Below, in pieces: positions 1 to 13,700 of a stretch of 64,000 nt of DNA; position 1 is the first letter of the stretch, and each line of letters begins with the position of its first letter. The translations under genes and the position numbers were made by a program. The notes under the pieces are model-generated. The model ran no database searches. It had not been told where the DNA came from and was given only the letters and a program-made list of their open reading frames with translations. The DNA is from Strongylocentrotus droebachiensis (taxonomy: Eukaryota > Echinodermata > Echinoidea > Camarodonta > Strongylocentrotidae), in the NCBI GenBank assembly GCA_035222895.1, contig JAVYIG010000865.1:367940-431939 (forward strand). Reading direction: 5' to 3'.

Positions 1-1069
1 TGTTTCAAGTCAATTTTGTTAATATATTTTGTTGTATGAAGTTGCCTACAAATAATGGACGTGCTGTTTTGACCGCTGAATTTTGTTGTTGTTGCGTATA
101 CGCCGCACCCCGACTTTTTGATTTTTTCTCACCCGAAAATACTGCGGCCTTTACGCCGGCAAATACGGTATTAGTTGTCAAATCGACTTAGGAGCTATAG
201 AGCCAATAAGTAATAGTCTTGATTTTCAGACCATTGTACTGCATTGTCGTACGTTTTATGCTGCGCAAAGATTCAATCAGTTTGATTTTGGCCATTACAA
301 GAAGTTGGGTTATTGATGTAGACAAATCCTTTACAGCTCATTTTATGTATGTTATTACCAAAGAAGAAAAAAAGCCAGTCAGTCACTCAATACTGACAAT
401 AGTGTCTGACAGTGAAGTCTAGCAAGTAAATGGGTTTCCTTGCATAATTTGAATATTAGGACACTGCTAACGTTTAAATTTCACAGATAGGACACACATG
501 ACATATTCATAATTCCTGCAAAGTTCTACAAAATTTGAGGTTGGCTGCAAAAGGGACATAGTATCTTTAATGTGTGAAAAAATCCTGAAGTTAATTGGGT
601 TCAATGTTCAAAGTTTGTTTGCTCACAAAAAGTTAAGCTCTTCATGAACTGTCATCGAACTGACATACTTTTAAAAACCCTGCACATTACATGCAATTGG
701 ATGAGTGATTGGCCTGATATAAGTGTCAATCTTCCAGTTTATCAATGTCATAAAGATGGTATCAAATATAAAGAAAATCAAAGTTAGTAATGATCTGCAT
801 TTTATCTGTATGAATAGGAATTGTATAAATAAACAAGTTTGGATGAAAAGATACTCAATAGTTTTGACCCAAGTCTTGACAATTGTTACCTCATATCTTT
901 ACTTTTCAAAGACTATGTAAACTTCCATATACTGCAGTTAAGAAAACTGAATGATAATTCATTGAAAAATGCTATACCGGTATATGCAACTTTGATAAGC
1001 ATTGTTTGGAAATGATTAAGTTATATGTCTATACATTTTTTCATCGAGCCATCTGTTTTGAAAATATAT

Positions 1070-1195
1070 ATATATATATATATATATCGTCCTTGTTTTC
1101 ACGAAGTGACGGTAGTGAGGAAAATCGTAACGCAAAGTGAATGCAATTTTTTTTCACTACCGTCACTTCGTGAAAACAGCGACGATATATATATT
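1070..1195. repeat. Short foldback MITE with (TA)n at its ends
   Basis: Left arm 1081-1119 (gttttcacgaagtgacggta core) is the reverse complement of right arm 1155-1193 (taccgtcacttcgtgaaaac core), separated by about 35 bases. Both ends run into TA repeats, suggesting a TA target. Confidence 0.8.
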
Positions 1196-1337
1196 TTCAA
1201 GTAAGTGTAGGTACAAATATGGAAAGCAAGGTTTCTCATAATAATATTTCTGCGTCTATAAAAGTAGTGAAAAGGGGTTCATGAAATGAAATGTGTGTAA
1301 ATAGTTGTATATACTGTACATTATGTATCATTATACC

Positions 1338-1596
1338 GGAGTGTTGGCTCAGTCAGTAGAGCGTCCGCCTTACAACGGGGAGGTCGTGGGTTCGAACCCC
1401 GGCCGCGTCATACCAAAAGACTGCTGCTACCTTGTTTGGCATTCAACAATAAGAGATAGAGCAATGTCGATCTGGCGCTGCTCAGTGGCTGCCGGGCTCA
1501 CGCTCAATTGGCAAAAAGAATTTCCATTTTCGGTTTAACTTAATAAAATTTGGAGTGGACTTTAAAAGATTATTATTATTATTATTATTATTATCT
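1338..1596 (+). repeat. tRNA-derived SINE with (ATT)n tail
   Basis: Positions 1343-1400 carry a Pol III A box (tggctcagtcagtagagcg) and B box (ggttcgaacccc) in tRNA spacing. About 150 bases of unrelated body and a 3' (ATT)n tail at about 1570-1594 follow. The anticodon region does not form a clean cloverleaf, so this is a SINE head and not a functional tRNA. Confidence 0.75.
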
Positions 1597-1675
1597 TATT
1601 TTTCTTTGCATGAAATAGTCTTCTTCATCTATGGTCTATTGTTTTAACTCCCTTTTATTTCTTGTGTCTTGTTAG

Positions 1676-1726
1676 GATGTGATGCTGAGCTTGGAGTTCC
1701 AACGTCAGTAGAGACAATGCCGCATG
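1676..1726 (+). CDS. Linker exon closing a lipocalin module that lies mostly upstream of the window
   Basis: Single 51-nt exon between cttgttag and gtgagt. It reads G-C-D-A-E-L-G-V-P and onward, the same position as the E-C-D linker exons that close each later module. Its cysteine corresponds to the last cysteine of retinol-binding protein. The four preceding exons of this module are not in positions 1-1675, so at least one further lipocalin is encoded upstream. Phase 1 at both ends. Confidence 0.8.
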
Positions 1727-4700
1727 GTGAGTATAAAACTAATTTGATATAAATCAGAAAGGCTAGTCTTGTTGCACAAATATACAAATATTGTAGTCAG
1801 TGACTCCATCATATTCAGTCTAACCCACAGTGTATTATAGACTCATTTGAATGACCCATTTGAATATCAAGAGAGTCTTCAGTTTTATGGCATTGCAAAT
1901 GATTTTATGTACATTATATCATATTTGTCAGGAACATATTTTGAATTCAAACGTATGTAAGGTAAATGTATCTATTTTTAAAATACTGTTGTATAGTTTT
2001 ACTATGTAGAGCATACTAAATACTTTTTGTTATTATTATTATTATTTAATATCATAATGATTAGTCTTGTAATATTGTTATTCTAAGAGAATGCTAAGTG
2101 GAAAATGCCTTTTTTGTAATTATTTGTTAATTATTATCATTATTCTACTTTTTTTGTTGGTATCAGCTCATGGAGGAATGGCACCATCAACATGTCTTGT
2201 GAATGACATCCATACTATGGCAAACTTTGACAAAAACCAGGTATGCTATCACTGCTCTCAAACTACTGTACAGTGAAACCTTTGTACACAGACTACAGGA
2301 AAGTGATATTCTACACAGATTCCCTATAATTCAGGTTAACATGATAAACATGGTTCAAGGGGACGCACAATGCAATATTCGTATAAAGCAGGAGGTGTTT
2401 ATTTGCATTAAAATTAATAAATTTATGTGTTGTCAGTACCCCAAAATCAGTCAGACTTGCAGCCTCTAAATGTATGTGATGTACTCTGGAATATTCCTCC
2501 TTTGTCTTGTACATGTGTAAAACATAAGTAGGGATATCATGCAAACCCCCTTGCAAACCTATGTAAACATTAAACTGATTACCGGTAGCCTTTGAGGTTA
2601 AAGAGTAACTGGTCAAGGTAATTTGTATAATAGGTTAACTTTATCTCTACATCAAGCTATTCATGAATGAATATCAGTAGTGAGCATCAAATCTTTGATT
2701 CTCCAGAGCAAATCTACAACTTATGAACTTTAAACAATTGTAGAATAAACACTGAAAGGAATGGAATGAAATAGCTTTTAATGAACACCTTCATGATATC
2801 TGAACAAGGCCTTACTGAACAGAGTATCTATGTATAGTCACATTGCCTTGTTATGTTAAGGGATCAAGATGATAAGATAAATGTCATGGATAAAAGATAA
2901 ATGTGTAGTACATGTGATAGCACACATGGAGCTGATTTTGAAGAAGGTCTTAGCAAATTACTAGTATTTAACATTTGTCACTTGGGCTATTACAGAAATC
3001 AATTTAGTGCGTTAAATATGATAACCAAGAAGAACAAACACAAAATGTTGATGTACATGTAAATGAGAGAATATTTTAAAGTAATTTATTGGATATGTGT
3101 GTCAGTCCAAAACACAGCAAAATAATTAAAAAGACCAGAAGACATCTCTCGTAATACCTTACGAGGAAGTATTTTTTTTTGAATAAAATAATATGTTTTC
3201 AATTATTTCAAGAATGATTTATGCAAATGCATTTCGGTTGACCATGTTAAGTGGTGCTTTTATCAGACAATCCAAACTTGATGCCACATTGGCTTGAATA
3301 AATTGAGATGATCGACATTTAAGAGGAAAATGATTAGGTAAAATAAAAATGGTAAAAAATATGAATTATCATGATATCAGAAGAATAAATGTTAATTGTG
3401 CTTCAACCCTCATGGAAAGCCCTGCATATTACCCTTTGTAAATATAGTTAAAATTTACTGTTACCTTGTATACTTTGATTTTTATATTGCGTAATAAATT
3501 GAATTGAATTGACATTGTTCTACTTCTTTTCCATCACCTTGCAGTACACGGGCACCTGGTATGTGATATCTCATCTCCAGGGTGACATCTACCCCTACCA
3601 TAGGATCTCACATTATACACTGGATGAACAGAACTCATTCAGGATGCTCACACACAGAATAACAAGGTAGGCTAGCTTTCAAATGTGATCGAGCTCGTGT
3701 AAGCTCTCGTACTTCAGACACATTTATTCCAAATTGCTTTTGATGGTTTCCTTACTCTGTTCACATTGAAATATATTTCATATGTATTGTAATTTGTAGG
3801 TTTATTTGTAATTTTTTGTTTTGTTTAATATGTAATTGTTTATCATTGTATTTTGTTTTGTTATAGAGCTGTTAAAGCCCTTTATAATCACCGTTTTTAT
3901 TATTATAATACTTTAGGTATGGTTTGAATTTATGAATATTTCTTGAAATGGAATTGCAAAGACTGCAATTTTGGTTTACCTGATACCGGTATTTCAAATT
4001 CATTCTTTGGGCGACCAAATTTTCAATGCTGGTTATTTTTGTTTCCCCCAAATATTATCCGGGATATCAAATATTATCTGGGATATAAAATTAAAGCTCA
4101 AGCAGCCTTCTCACAATTTTGCTGCCATCAAATTTATAAGTGCCTGTAAATGTATATATATATATATTGACACAAGTTTCTAGTCAGTACAGAGTCCTTT
4201 AAACAAAAAACACTAGATACAAACATTCTTCATCCTTCGTTCATTTACATCTCTTAGCCCTGGTGAATGCTCCACTGCTTGGAAGTTTGAAGGCCAGGCC
4301 TACAATCCCGACACATCAGAAACGACCTCTAAGCTGGTCTTGAAACCTTTTGGCATGCCAGTGTACGGTGGTATGTACAAACCTGCAATCCTATCAAATT
4401 TAGCTCATTGGGATGTGTGATTTTGACTTGATTTTGATTTTGACTGAATTTAAAAAAAATCTTTTTATCTCTAGATTTGAATGATAAAGTCACTGATTCA
4501 CACTATATATCTCAATTTTGTCTGTATTACATTTGTATTACTCAGCTAACACCAGAATATCTAATGGAATGTTTAAAACTTTAGAAAAATACAACTCGTA
4601 TGAAAGTATTTGAAGTTCATCAGAAAATCGGTCATGCTGTAATGATCTTTATTTCTTTAAATCAATAAACCACTTGATATCTATCTATCTGTAAATCAAT

Positions 4701-7700
4701 ATGTTCAAATTGAAAGCATCTTGGAGAGAAATGAAACTTTGATAACATTTTTGGATGGGAACCCATCATTATAGTTCAATCTGACTGAGTCGGCTTGATA
4801 AGGCCTAAACAAAAATGTTGTATTGTCCTTTAGGTGCCAAAAAAATGGGTCGGTCGGTCAGAAATCTTTTGAAAACTTTTTAAAAACTTTAACAAAAAAA
4901 TGTTAATCCCTCTTTGGTCTGATATTTCTCAGTTTTTAATGCTTCAATACATTTTTTTCTTCTAAAAAACGGTAAAAAAATAAGGGTCCTAATTGGGGTG
5001 AAAATTCAACTTTTGTTCTCCATTCCCTTAGAGGACTACTGGGTGATCTACACGGACTACACCGACCACGCCCTAATCTACAGCTGCCGGGAGACGAACG
5101 AGGATGGGACCTGCAAGGCGGAGGCCTCTCACGCTTGGATGATGAGCCGTGACCCGACCTTGACCCCTGCCGCCAGGTCACACATGGAGATGCTGCTAAC
5201 GGAGATGTGTGTGGATGTTTCCCGGCTGGTCAATACACCTCATGGTATGTACATACAGTGGCGTATCATAACAGGGCCCCGTCTTACAAAGAGCCGATCT
5301 CGATATCAATGGCAACTTATTTGCGATTAATATTAATCGAAACTATGTACATAAGAGATAAGAGACTGCAAACTTGCGATTGATTGGAGGACTTGGGATT
5401 GATTCGGATCAATCATAAGTCTAATTTGAAAGACGGGGCCCAGGATTATAAAATGTTGGGGCACCCTAAACTTAACTCGCTGCCTTCTGCAGTGGTTGAC
5501 TTTCAGAAGATGAACAGACTGTTTTAGTTAACTTTTGTTTACACATATAGATTCTGTTGTACATTACAAAGAATTTGGCAATACATTGATTCAGTTCCCT
5601 GCAAATAGAAAAGTTAATACATGTACATGCATTATCAAGTACTTTTGACCAGTGTTGTGTATCTCTTTGTATTTCAATTTATATTTGAAATGCAACTATT
5701 TATATATATGGTTGCAATAATAAAAGAAATGAATAAATACATATTTTGGGGAGTTGGTATACATTTTATTGCTATAATGTATCATGTTTATTTGTGTTCT
5801 GTTTCTCAACCTCAGAATGCGATGAACTTCTTGGACCTGAGAGCCTTATTGACCAAGGTATGATTCTTGCTCCTCGATCTATGTTTCTATGGGGGAATGT
5901 CCTCAAAGTCCTACTCTAGAACATTAATTCTTGTCTTCTGCTTAGTAGATATTTCTTGAATCAATGGTCACTCACCTACTGATTCTAAATAGTTAAACTA
6001 TCTGTGATAAAGATTGTCATATATTGTTTTTTTTGTGGAAATTAATTTTTTTGACAGCTTACATTATAAAGTGATTTCTTTGAATGCTGAGTTGTGATAC
6101 AAGTCCATTTTCTGAAGAAAATATTTAACCAACTGAATATACCTTTTCATGTGGAAAGTCTTAATTTTACTTGTGTGAAATGAATCATATTGATGTCGGG
6201 TTGCCTTCAAATAGTTTCAAGTTTCAAGTTCATTGTTCCACATTTTACAGAAACTATAAACATACATATAAAATAAAAAAATTATACAATACAATTGTAG
6301 TCAATGTGAGGAACCTATTAAAAAGCAGTGCTTGTATAATACAGGTTCCTGGGAAAAAAAAGTAATGTAGATGAAAAACAGTAGCAGTAGAGAGAGACGT
6401 AAGTTAGAGGAGAGAATTTAAAAAACACAAAGAAATAAGGACATTTTTATACAAAATAATGCAGTAGCACCAATACCCAAGTACAAAGGGTGTAGAACAA
6501 ACAGGGTTGTGATTTATAAAACCTTCTGTCTATTTTCATTAACAGGTCCAGCCAATGAATGTGTTGTGCATAGCTTTGAGACCATGCAGAGCTTCGACAA
6601 GGAGCGAGTAAGTTTTGATAGCATACATACACCTGTGGTGTGAATAGATGTGAATAGATGGCTCTGACTGGTCCTCAAGAATAGAAGTATTAGTAATGAT
6701 GAGGCTAAATAAGACAATATTATATCATTAATACTTGAATGAGTTTACTTCCCTAGATTTGGCTTTTTAAATATCCCCCAATGTCCCTTCATATTCGAGA
6801 GTACACTATTTGGGGACCATTTTCTTCAGGAAATGTGATGGGTCACACAATATCTTACTCTGATTTCCTGTTTTTGTTGTTGTTGTAAATGTTTGTAGTA
6901 CCAAGGAACATGGTATGTCATCTCCCATCTTGAAGAGAGCGTCTACCCCTACCAACGCATCTCAAACTATACACTGGAGACGGATGGCTCTTTTACCATG
7001 GCAACTGAGCGTATCACAGAGTAAGTAAACAGTTTATGCAGTTTGGTTCAATACTTACATGTGGTTTATACTTTTGTACTTTTGTGTCTATACAATATGG
7101 TACAGTCGATGTATGCTAATGTAGCATTGAACTGTTCTACAGAAATTTGTTTTTAACAATTGGCCCTTGAAATATTGTTTTGTAGTATATATTGGCTAAT
7201 ATTGGTGACACTGTATTTAAAAGTAAAAAGTTCACTTCTCATTTTCAGGCAAAAGGATTATTGTTAACAGTGTGTAAATAGTGATATTTATCTCCTGATT
7301 TCTTTGTTTTCTGAGTGCATTTTGGAACTTTATCTTTGATCTTTAGATAATATCTTTTCCTTCCCATAATGAATTATAAAAAAATATAGATTGTATTGAT
7401 TTGTGACCATGGTTACATCCCTTGAGAGACCAATGCCAGTAAATGGTGAGAGCGAACAGTGGCATGAATGGCCTGCCATAGTTAAGTCCAACTTAAAGTT
7501 GATCTTAGTCTTTGTGAAACATCCCCCAGGAGAAATATGCCACCTCGTGTTAATCTTTTACTGGGTTTCATGATAGTCGAAACACTTGTGATCAATCTTA
7601 CTGCCATATATCAAGAAATGAAAACTTGAAACTGTATTGTATTTACTATAGACAAGGAGCCTGCGATAGTGCAATGCGCTTTGAGGCGGCCGCTTCCCAA

Positions 7701-10700
7701 CCTGCCGAGTCGACTTCATCATCCAAACTGACTCTAAAACCAAGAGGCATGGACGTAGAAGGAGGTAATGTTTCTGTAATGTTATTTTTGTAACGTTTCC
7801 CGGGCCACCCCGTTCACTCGAACAAATAAAATAATTCACTTATTTTGTTTTAAAATACAATAGGAAAACTTTCTGTAAAGCAATATTCTGAAGAATTTCT
7901 ATGTCAAAGTATATGATGTATTATGTATGTAAACTTATTTTGATTCTTTGTACGTTTGTAAAATGTGAGCAAAACAAATTTCCAATATTGGACAATAAAT
8001 TAAAATTGAAATTGAAATTGAAAAATTGTATGATTATAGATGTTTGTACTTCTAAAAGAAAGCATCAATTGCTCTTAATCTCCAAGAACTCCATTAATTT
8101 AACTTGAATTGTACTTGCAGTAAACAAAAAAAAAAGAACTTGAAAATACATGTACTTGACATAAAATCAGTGCAAAAGGTATGGAAAGCAAGACTATGTG
8201 GATGACAACATCGCCATGGATTTCCTTTGAAATTTATACTCTAGTTTTGATAATCCATGTATCTATGGTTTTTGAAAATCGTATGGATATAATGCCTGGA
8301 ATTCTTGTTTTTGCCATTGTAAATGAATATGAACTTCTCCCTTTTAAAATTTGGTAACTCTTCTATTACAATACTATTATTAGTGTTATCAATGTTATTA
8401 TCATGGTGATTTCAATTACTTTCATTATTGTTAACAGGAATAATACATTTTTTTTCTTTTTATCATAATCATCCTCATGTCTTTTGTGTTCAATTCTTAA
8501 ACATTTCAGAGGACTACTGGATAGTATACACAGACTACACCCGCTCTGCTCTAGTCTACAGCTGTGGAACCAAGAACCTGGACGGAACCTGTCAGGAGGA
8601 ATCAGTTAAGGTGTGGCTTCTTAGCCGCCATCCCAAGATGTCTGACTTCGCCCGAAGCTACCTGGTGTCCCGCATGCGAGAGCTTTGCGTCGACCCACAG
8701 AACCTTGTGGATACACCATCAGGTACAGGAGATATTGGCTGTTTGGAACCAGGGGCCTGTTTCATTATACTTGTGATCTATAACAAATGATAAATTTCTA
8801 TGACAAATTTGCTCTCAGCCAATCAGATGCCACAATTTCAGTAGCTTATAACAGCTATTGCCACTTATTATCGATGACACGTTTGATGAAACGGGGCCCT
8901 GAAGGGCGTTTACTCCTTTACTTTAACACAGAGTTAACACCCTTCTGGCTCTGAAATTATAAACCATTTACTGTTAGAAACTTAATTATTCATACCCATA
9001 CCAAGTTTTGTAATTGTTTAAGTATGTGAAAAATTGATTTGTCCCAATTTATTTTTCTTGAGAATGTGACATAGTCGAGCTTATGCTACCGTCACAAAGG
9101 TTCGTACGAACGATAATTTCGTACGAATCTCCCTGTTTTTCCATTGTCTTCCCGAATTTCCATTGTCTGAAAATCGTTCGTATGGCGTTCGTAGCAGATC
9201 GTAATGGCATTTGTGACCGAGTCTAAACGTCTAAAAGTATTTGATAAATGCCCTAATTAAACCAGTCCACCTTTCATTCTTGACTTACAAAGACACCAAC
9301 AAAACACATCAAATTTACAATGTTTATGAATAGTTTAGTTAACTGTAATAAGAACTGCATTTTCTATATCTTTCTGTATCTCTCTTTTCTTTCTATATTC
9401 TTTGGAAAGCCATTCTTATCTCTCCATGTTGATCTCTTTATTTGATTTGACCGTCCCATAAATCTGGAATTCTACGGTCGGCATTTAAAAAAACAAAACA
9501 AAAAAAACAAAATTTTAGATTTATTTTTATTAATGAATAAAAATATATGTAATTTGTTTGTTTAAATTGTATATTAATGCATAAAATCAAATTATTTCAA
9601 AATTCTCACTCATGAAAACCATGGATAATTATGAGGTGAAAAAGATATCAATGGAATGATGACGCTGAAGCACATGTAGTAAAGCATTAAAAACTGAAAT
9701 ATCAGCTAAAAGAGTGCGGGAAAAAGAAAAAAAACATTCAAATCTGAAAATATCGGCCCAAAGAGGGCGACAAAAAAAGGTTCTGACCGACCGACCCATG
9801 TTTCGGCACCTAAAGGGCAATACAACCAGTTTTTATTTTAGGCCTAATAGTAATGTTATTGGTTACAGTAAAGAGTTTTGGTGTGCAATTTCTGTCAGTT
9901 ATAAGAAACATGCTAGATAAATTGTGTAATAGTCACTATTTGATTTGATTTGATTATCTTCTGCATTCATGTATCAAGTATTTTTTTTTTCGATAACAAT
10001 AATAATATAAAGTACAATAAGTATTTTCTGACAATGAATCATAAATAATCCAATATATATATTTACAAATTGTTATTTTCAAAAACAAAATGATAAAATG
10101 TCATATATACTAAATTTCCTCAAAAACTATGTAGAAGGACTGCAGTCCGTCTTTTTATCTGCTATTAATTCTCTCCTCCCGTCACATTCACATTTGATAT
10201 TTGTTCTTGTTGTCTTTTCCTCAGAATGTGATGAAGCTTTAGGAGTTGCAAGAGCAGGTAATATCTTTGATGAATGAGTATTTGTTTGAGTGTTGAGTAA
10301 TTACCTACTTGATGTTGATAGTGCCATCAAGGAAACTTAGATTGATTATATTTTGCAATGGTAATGGATTAGCTCTACATTTTAGTTTCATTCTTTGAAT
10401 TTCAGACCAGTCCATAACTGTAGCGTTTCATGCAATCCAAGTATAAGAAAATGATATTAAGCTATTTAGAGAAGTGTTCTCTTGTGAACATTTAAAGTGC
10501 ATCATATATTACCTTTAATAGTCGCCAATATCCAGTACTTTCGGAACGAAAGGGATGAACAAAATCACCTGGTCACTTTAATATGACCTTTCCAAAGAAT
10601 TTCATATGCATGCACAGCATCTCAGTCATTGATAGTTTTTTCCCTCTTTTTTTCTGGCATTACATATTGTTTTGTCCAAGTTACTTTTTAATACCTCCTG

Positions 10701-13700
10701 CTTTCAATACATGTGTATTGTATTCAAGTAGATCTTCATTACAATATTGTATTATAGAGACTAAATGCTCTCAAGATACTAACTGTATGTATTTAAAAAA
10801 AAATTTTGGGTATTATTGTTCTTGTAGATAGGTGTTCTCTTGAGAAGTTTTCAGTGATGCAAGACTTTGACGTGTCTCGAGTAAGTCACTGATATCTTTA
10901 CACTGCTTTAACCCTCTCTTTATCATAGAGGTAAACTACCATGCTGATTAATACAAATGTGTTTTTATTTAATCTAATGCTGTGATTTCCACACCTGTAG
11001 CTTTGTATAACCCTTAGAATGAACCATGTTTACATTCAAGTAATATTTACCAAGCCCATTTCTATTGTTCATCTTGACATGAACTTTGTTCTATGATTTT
11101 TACTACACTCATGAAACTTTTTTTAATTCAAAGCCCTTCTGCACTATAGTTTGGCCAGGAGGGATTAGACCTCCCTACAAGGTCACTGATAGGTGGTTAT
11201 CTCAACAGATAAGCTCTCAATTAACATAAGAAAAAGGGCATAATGGGGGATCAACGGGTACCGCTTAGGTATTGTTGGCTGTATAGAGGGCGCAAGTAGT
11301 TATAAGTAGTGCAGTGGGGCTTTAAAGGAGACATGCCTTTCTTCTCTGAAAGCTTTAGATACAATCTCAAAATGTGGGTTATACAGCCAACAATACCTAA
11401 GCGTGTTGGCTGTATAGAGGGCGCAAGTAGTTATAAGTAGTGCAGTGGGGCTTTAAAGGAGACATGCCTTTCTTCTCTGAAAGCTTTAGATACAATCTCA
11501 AAATGTGGGTGGTTTGATAACAAGGGTTGGGAGACATTTTGATGTATATACCCTTACCAATGGCAAGTATATCCTCCAGTATACCACAATGTCTTGACTT
11601 TAATAAACACTAATAAACGTGTTTGGTGTTTCATTTCTTTTATCTGTCTTGTATCTTCTGTTCCTTTCTCATACTTAGTATATTGGAGCATGGTATGTGT
11701 TTAAATCTTTACGAGACGATGTCCACCCTTACCAACGTATCTCCCAGTACTCCCTGAATGTTGATGGATCCATACACATGAGTGCAGATGGTATTCAGTC
11801 TGGGTAAGTACTTGGTTTTTTTTCCTGGGCCATGTTACATCTTACTTGTTTCTTTAAATAACAAGTTGAATAAATGATATCAGCTATTTAAATTATTTGC
11901 ATTTTATTGGTTGTGAGCAGTTTGCTCTATTTTTATAATGAAAAGAAAGCCCAATTGATGTTGAATTACTTCAAAAGAATACTTACCCATACAGCAACTG
12001 TATGCATGTTTGGAGCATGTATGGACCAATAAAATAATCTTGAATCTTGAACTCAATAAGTGCTATATTTGGCTATTTCACATGTGGCTGAATTATAGAT
12101 GTTGTAGTAAAAACATATTGCCTTGTTTATTGATTAGGGTTTTTAGTCCTAGCTAGTTTAGTACCTAATTTTAAAATTCAATTTGGCAAATGCACACATG
12201 ATATCATTACATTGCCATGGTTATTGCTTATACTATTTGTTTCAAGATAGTCTGATATATGTGTCTGATTTTCCCCATAGTTTGATTCCTTGCAATAAAC
12301 AGGTTTAGATGTAAACATGATTCACCCTTCTCAAATATTTTTTTAAATATTAATTTCAGACCGGATCAGTGTGATACTTCCTGGCATTTTGAGGCCATAG
12401 CTACATCAGGAGACCACCATGAGGCCAAGCTAACACTGAAACCTATTGGCATCCCAGCTCAAGGAGGTATACATGCTACTTGATCTTTTGGATTTTATTT
12501 AAAGATTATTAAGTTTTCACCTGAAGCATCCTCTTACTTTATAGCTTGTATGTTGTTTCTTAAAAGCTAGTGATTACTGAAAACTTGTGCATCATAGCTC
12601 GATCATAATGTGTAGTTTATATAATACCAATGTTTTAAATACTAAGTATAAGTATAAGTATAATCATTTATTGTCCTTTTCAGGAAATTTGGTTTCCACT
12701 GGTTAAAGAGTATTACAATACAAATATATATATGAAATATTACAGGACAGTGATAAACATACACAAATGATAAATATACATAATGAATGAGATAATATAT
12801 GAGTAATGCCACCACATGGAGGTTTACTACTTCAAAATTTATATGTAAATAAATGTCAATTTTACACTGTATCTTTATGCATCTCTCCACTTTGAAGTAA
12901 AGTTATGAATTGTTGTCTTCTTGTAATCAAGATATATCACAGATTTTATGTTGTTATATTACGTCTCCCATTCCAATGAAATCCAATCCAATCTAGTTCT
13001 TTCCAGCTTCAAGCAGAAGAGTTGTTGTACATGTCTGGCAATCCATTACATTTGTGCCAGTTTGAAGTCCACTTTACATTTAAATGTACGTCAGACTATG
13101 TCTAGTGATCTCATACATTGATCAAACTTCCATCAACCTACTTTGTGGATTCTTCTGCTTTCATTTGAAGCAACTTCCTATCAAAGTTGTTTTTCCCTGT
13201 AAATGGGATATGTTCAGTTATATTTCTATGTTGACACAGTCTATGCACTTTGAATAATGATAATATTCTGTTCTTGTATAGGGCAATAGGGCATATCAAT
13301 ATAACGACCCTATGCACTTCCAAAGAGCTTTGGAAATTATTACCCTAGCTTTAGCTCCGGCAGCCGTTATCAGTGCACATTGCATTTCAAGGAATAATCC
13401 TACCAGGTACCCATTTCCCTTACCTGGATCAAGTGTGCCAATGTAGATTAATGTTTTGCCAAGAAACATTGTTGCTGCGGTGGGACTTGAACCGCGGACC
13501 TTGTGATCCACAGTCCAGTGACATATCCACTCGACCACGACACCTCTACATCTATGAGCTGACTGAATAGCAGGACCATGCTGTTGAGAAACTCATAGAT
13601 TTCTATACTCTGCAAGGTTACTCTTTAAAGCCACACTGTACTACTTGTAGCTACTTGCTCCCTCTATATAGAAAACTTCCCCAATCGGTGCATGTTGGTC

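Larger units (their letters stand above)
1..1675. other. Intron sequence of the multi-lipocalin gene; no exon seen
   Basis: No open, splice-bounded stretch resembling the lipocalin exons is visible. The first ~50 bases resemble 56602-56650 (shared caagtca...ttaatatatttt core), so the window begins inside a dispersed repeat. A small foldback MITE (1070-1195) and a tRNA-derived SINE (1338-1596) lie here. Confidence 0.6.

Noticed and set aside
1343..1415. Functional tRNA gene
   Set aside because: A and B boxes are present but the acceptor and anticodon stems do not pair well, and a SINE body with an (ATT)n tail follows.
13480..13556. Functional minus-strand tRNA gene
   Set aside because: The same head and body recur at 20440-20735, so it is a dispersed SINE.
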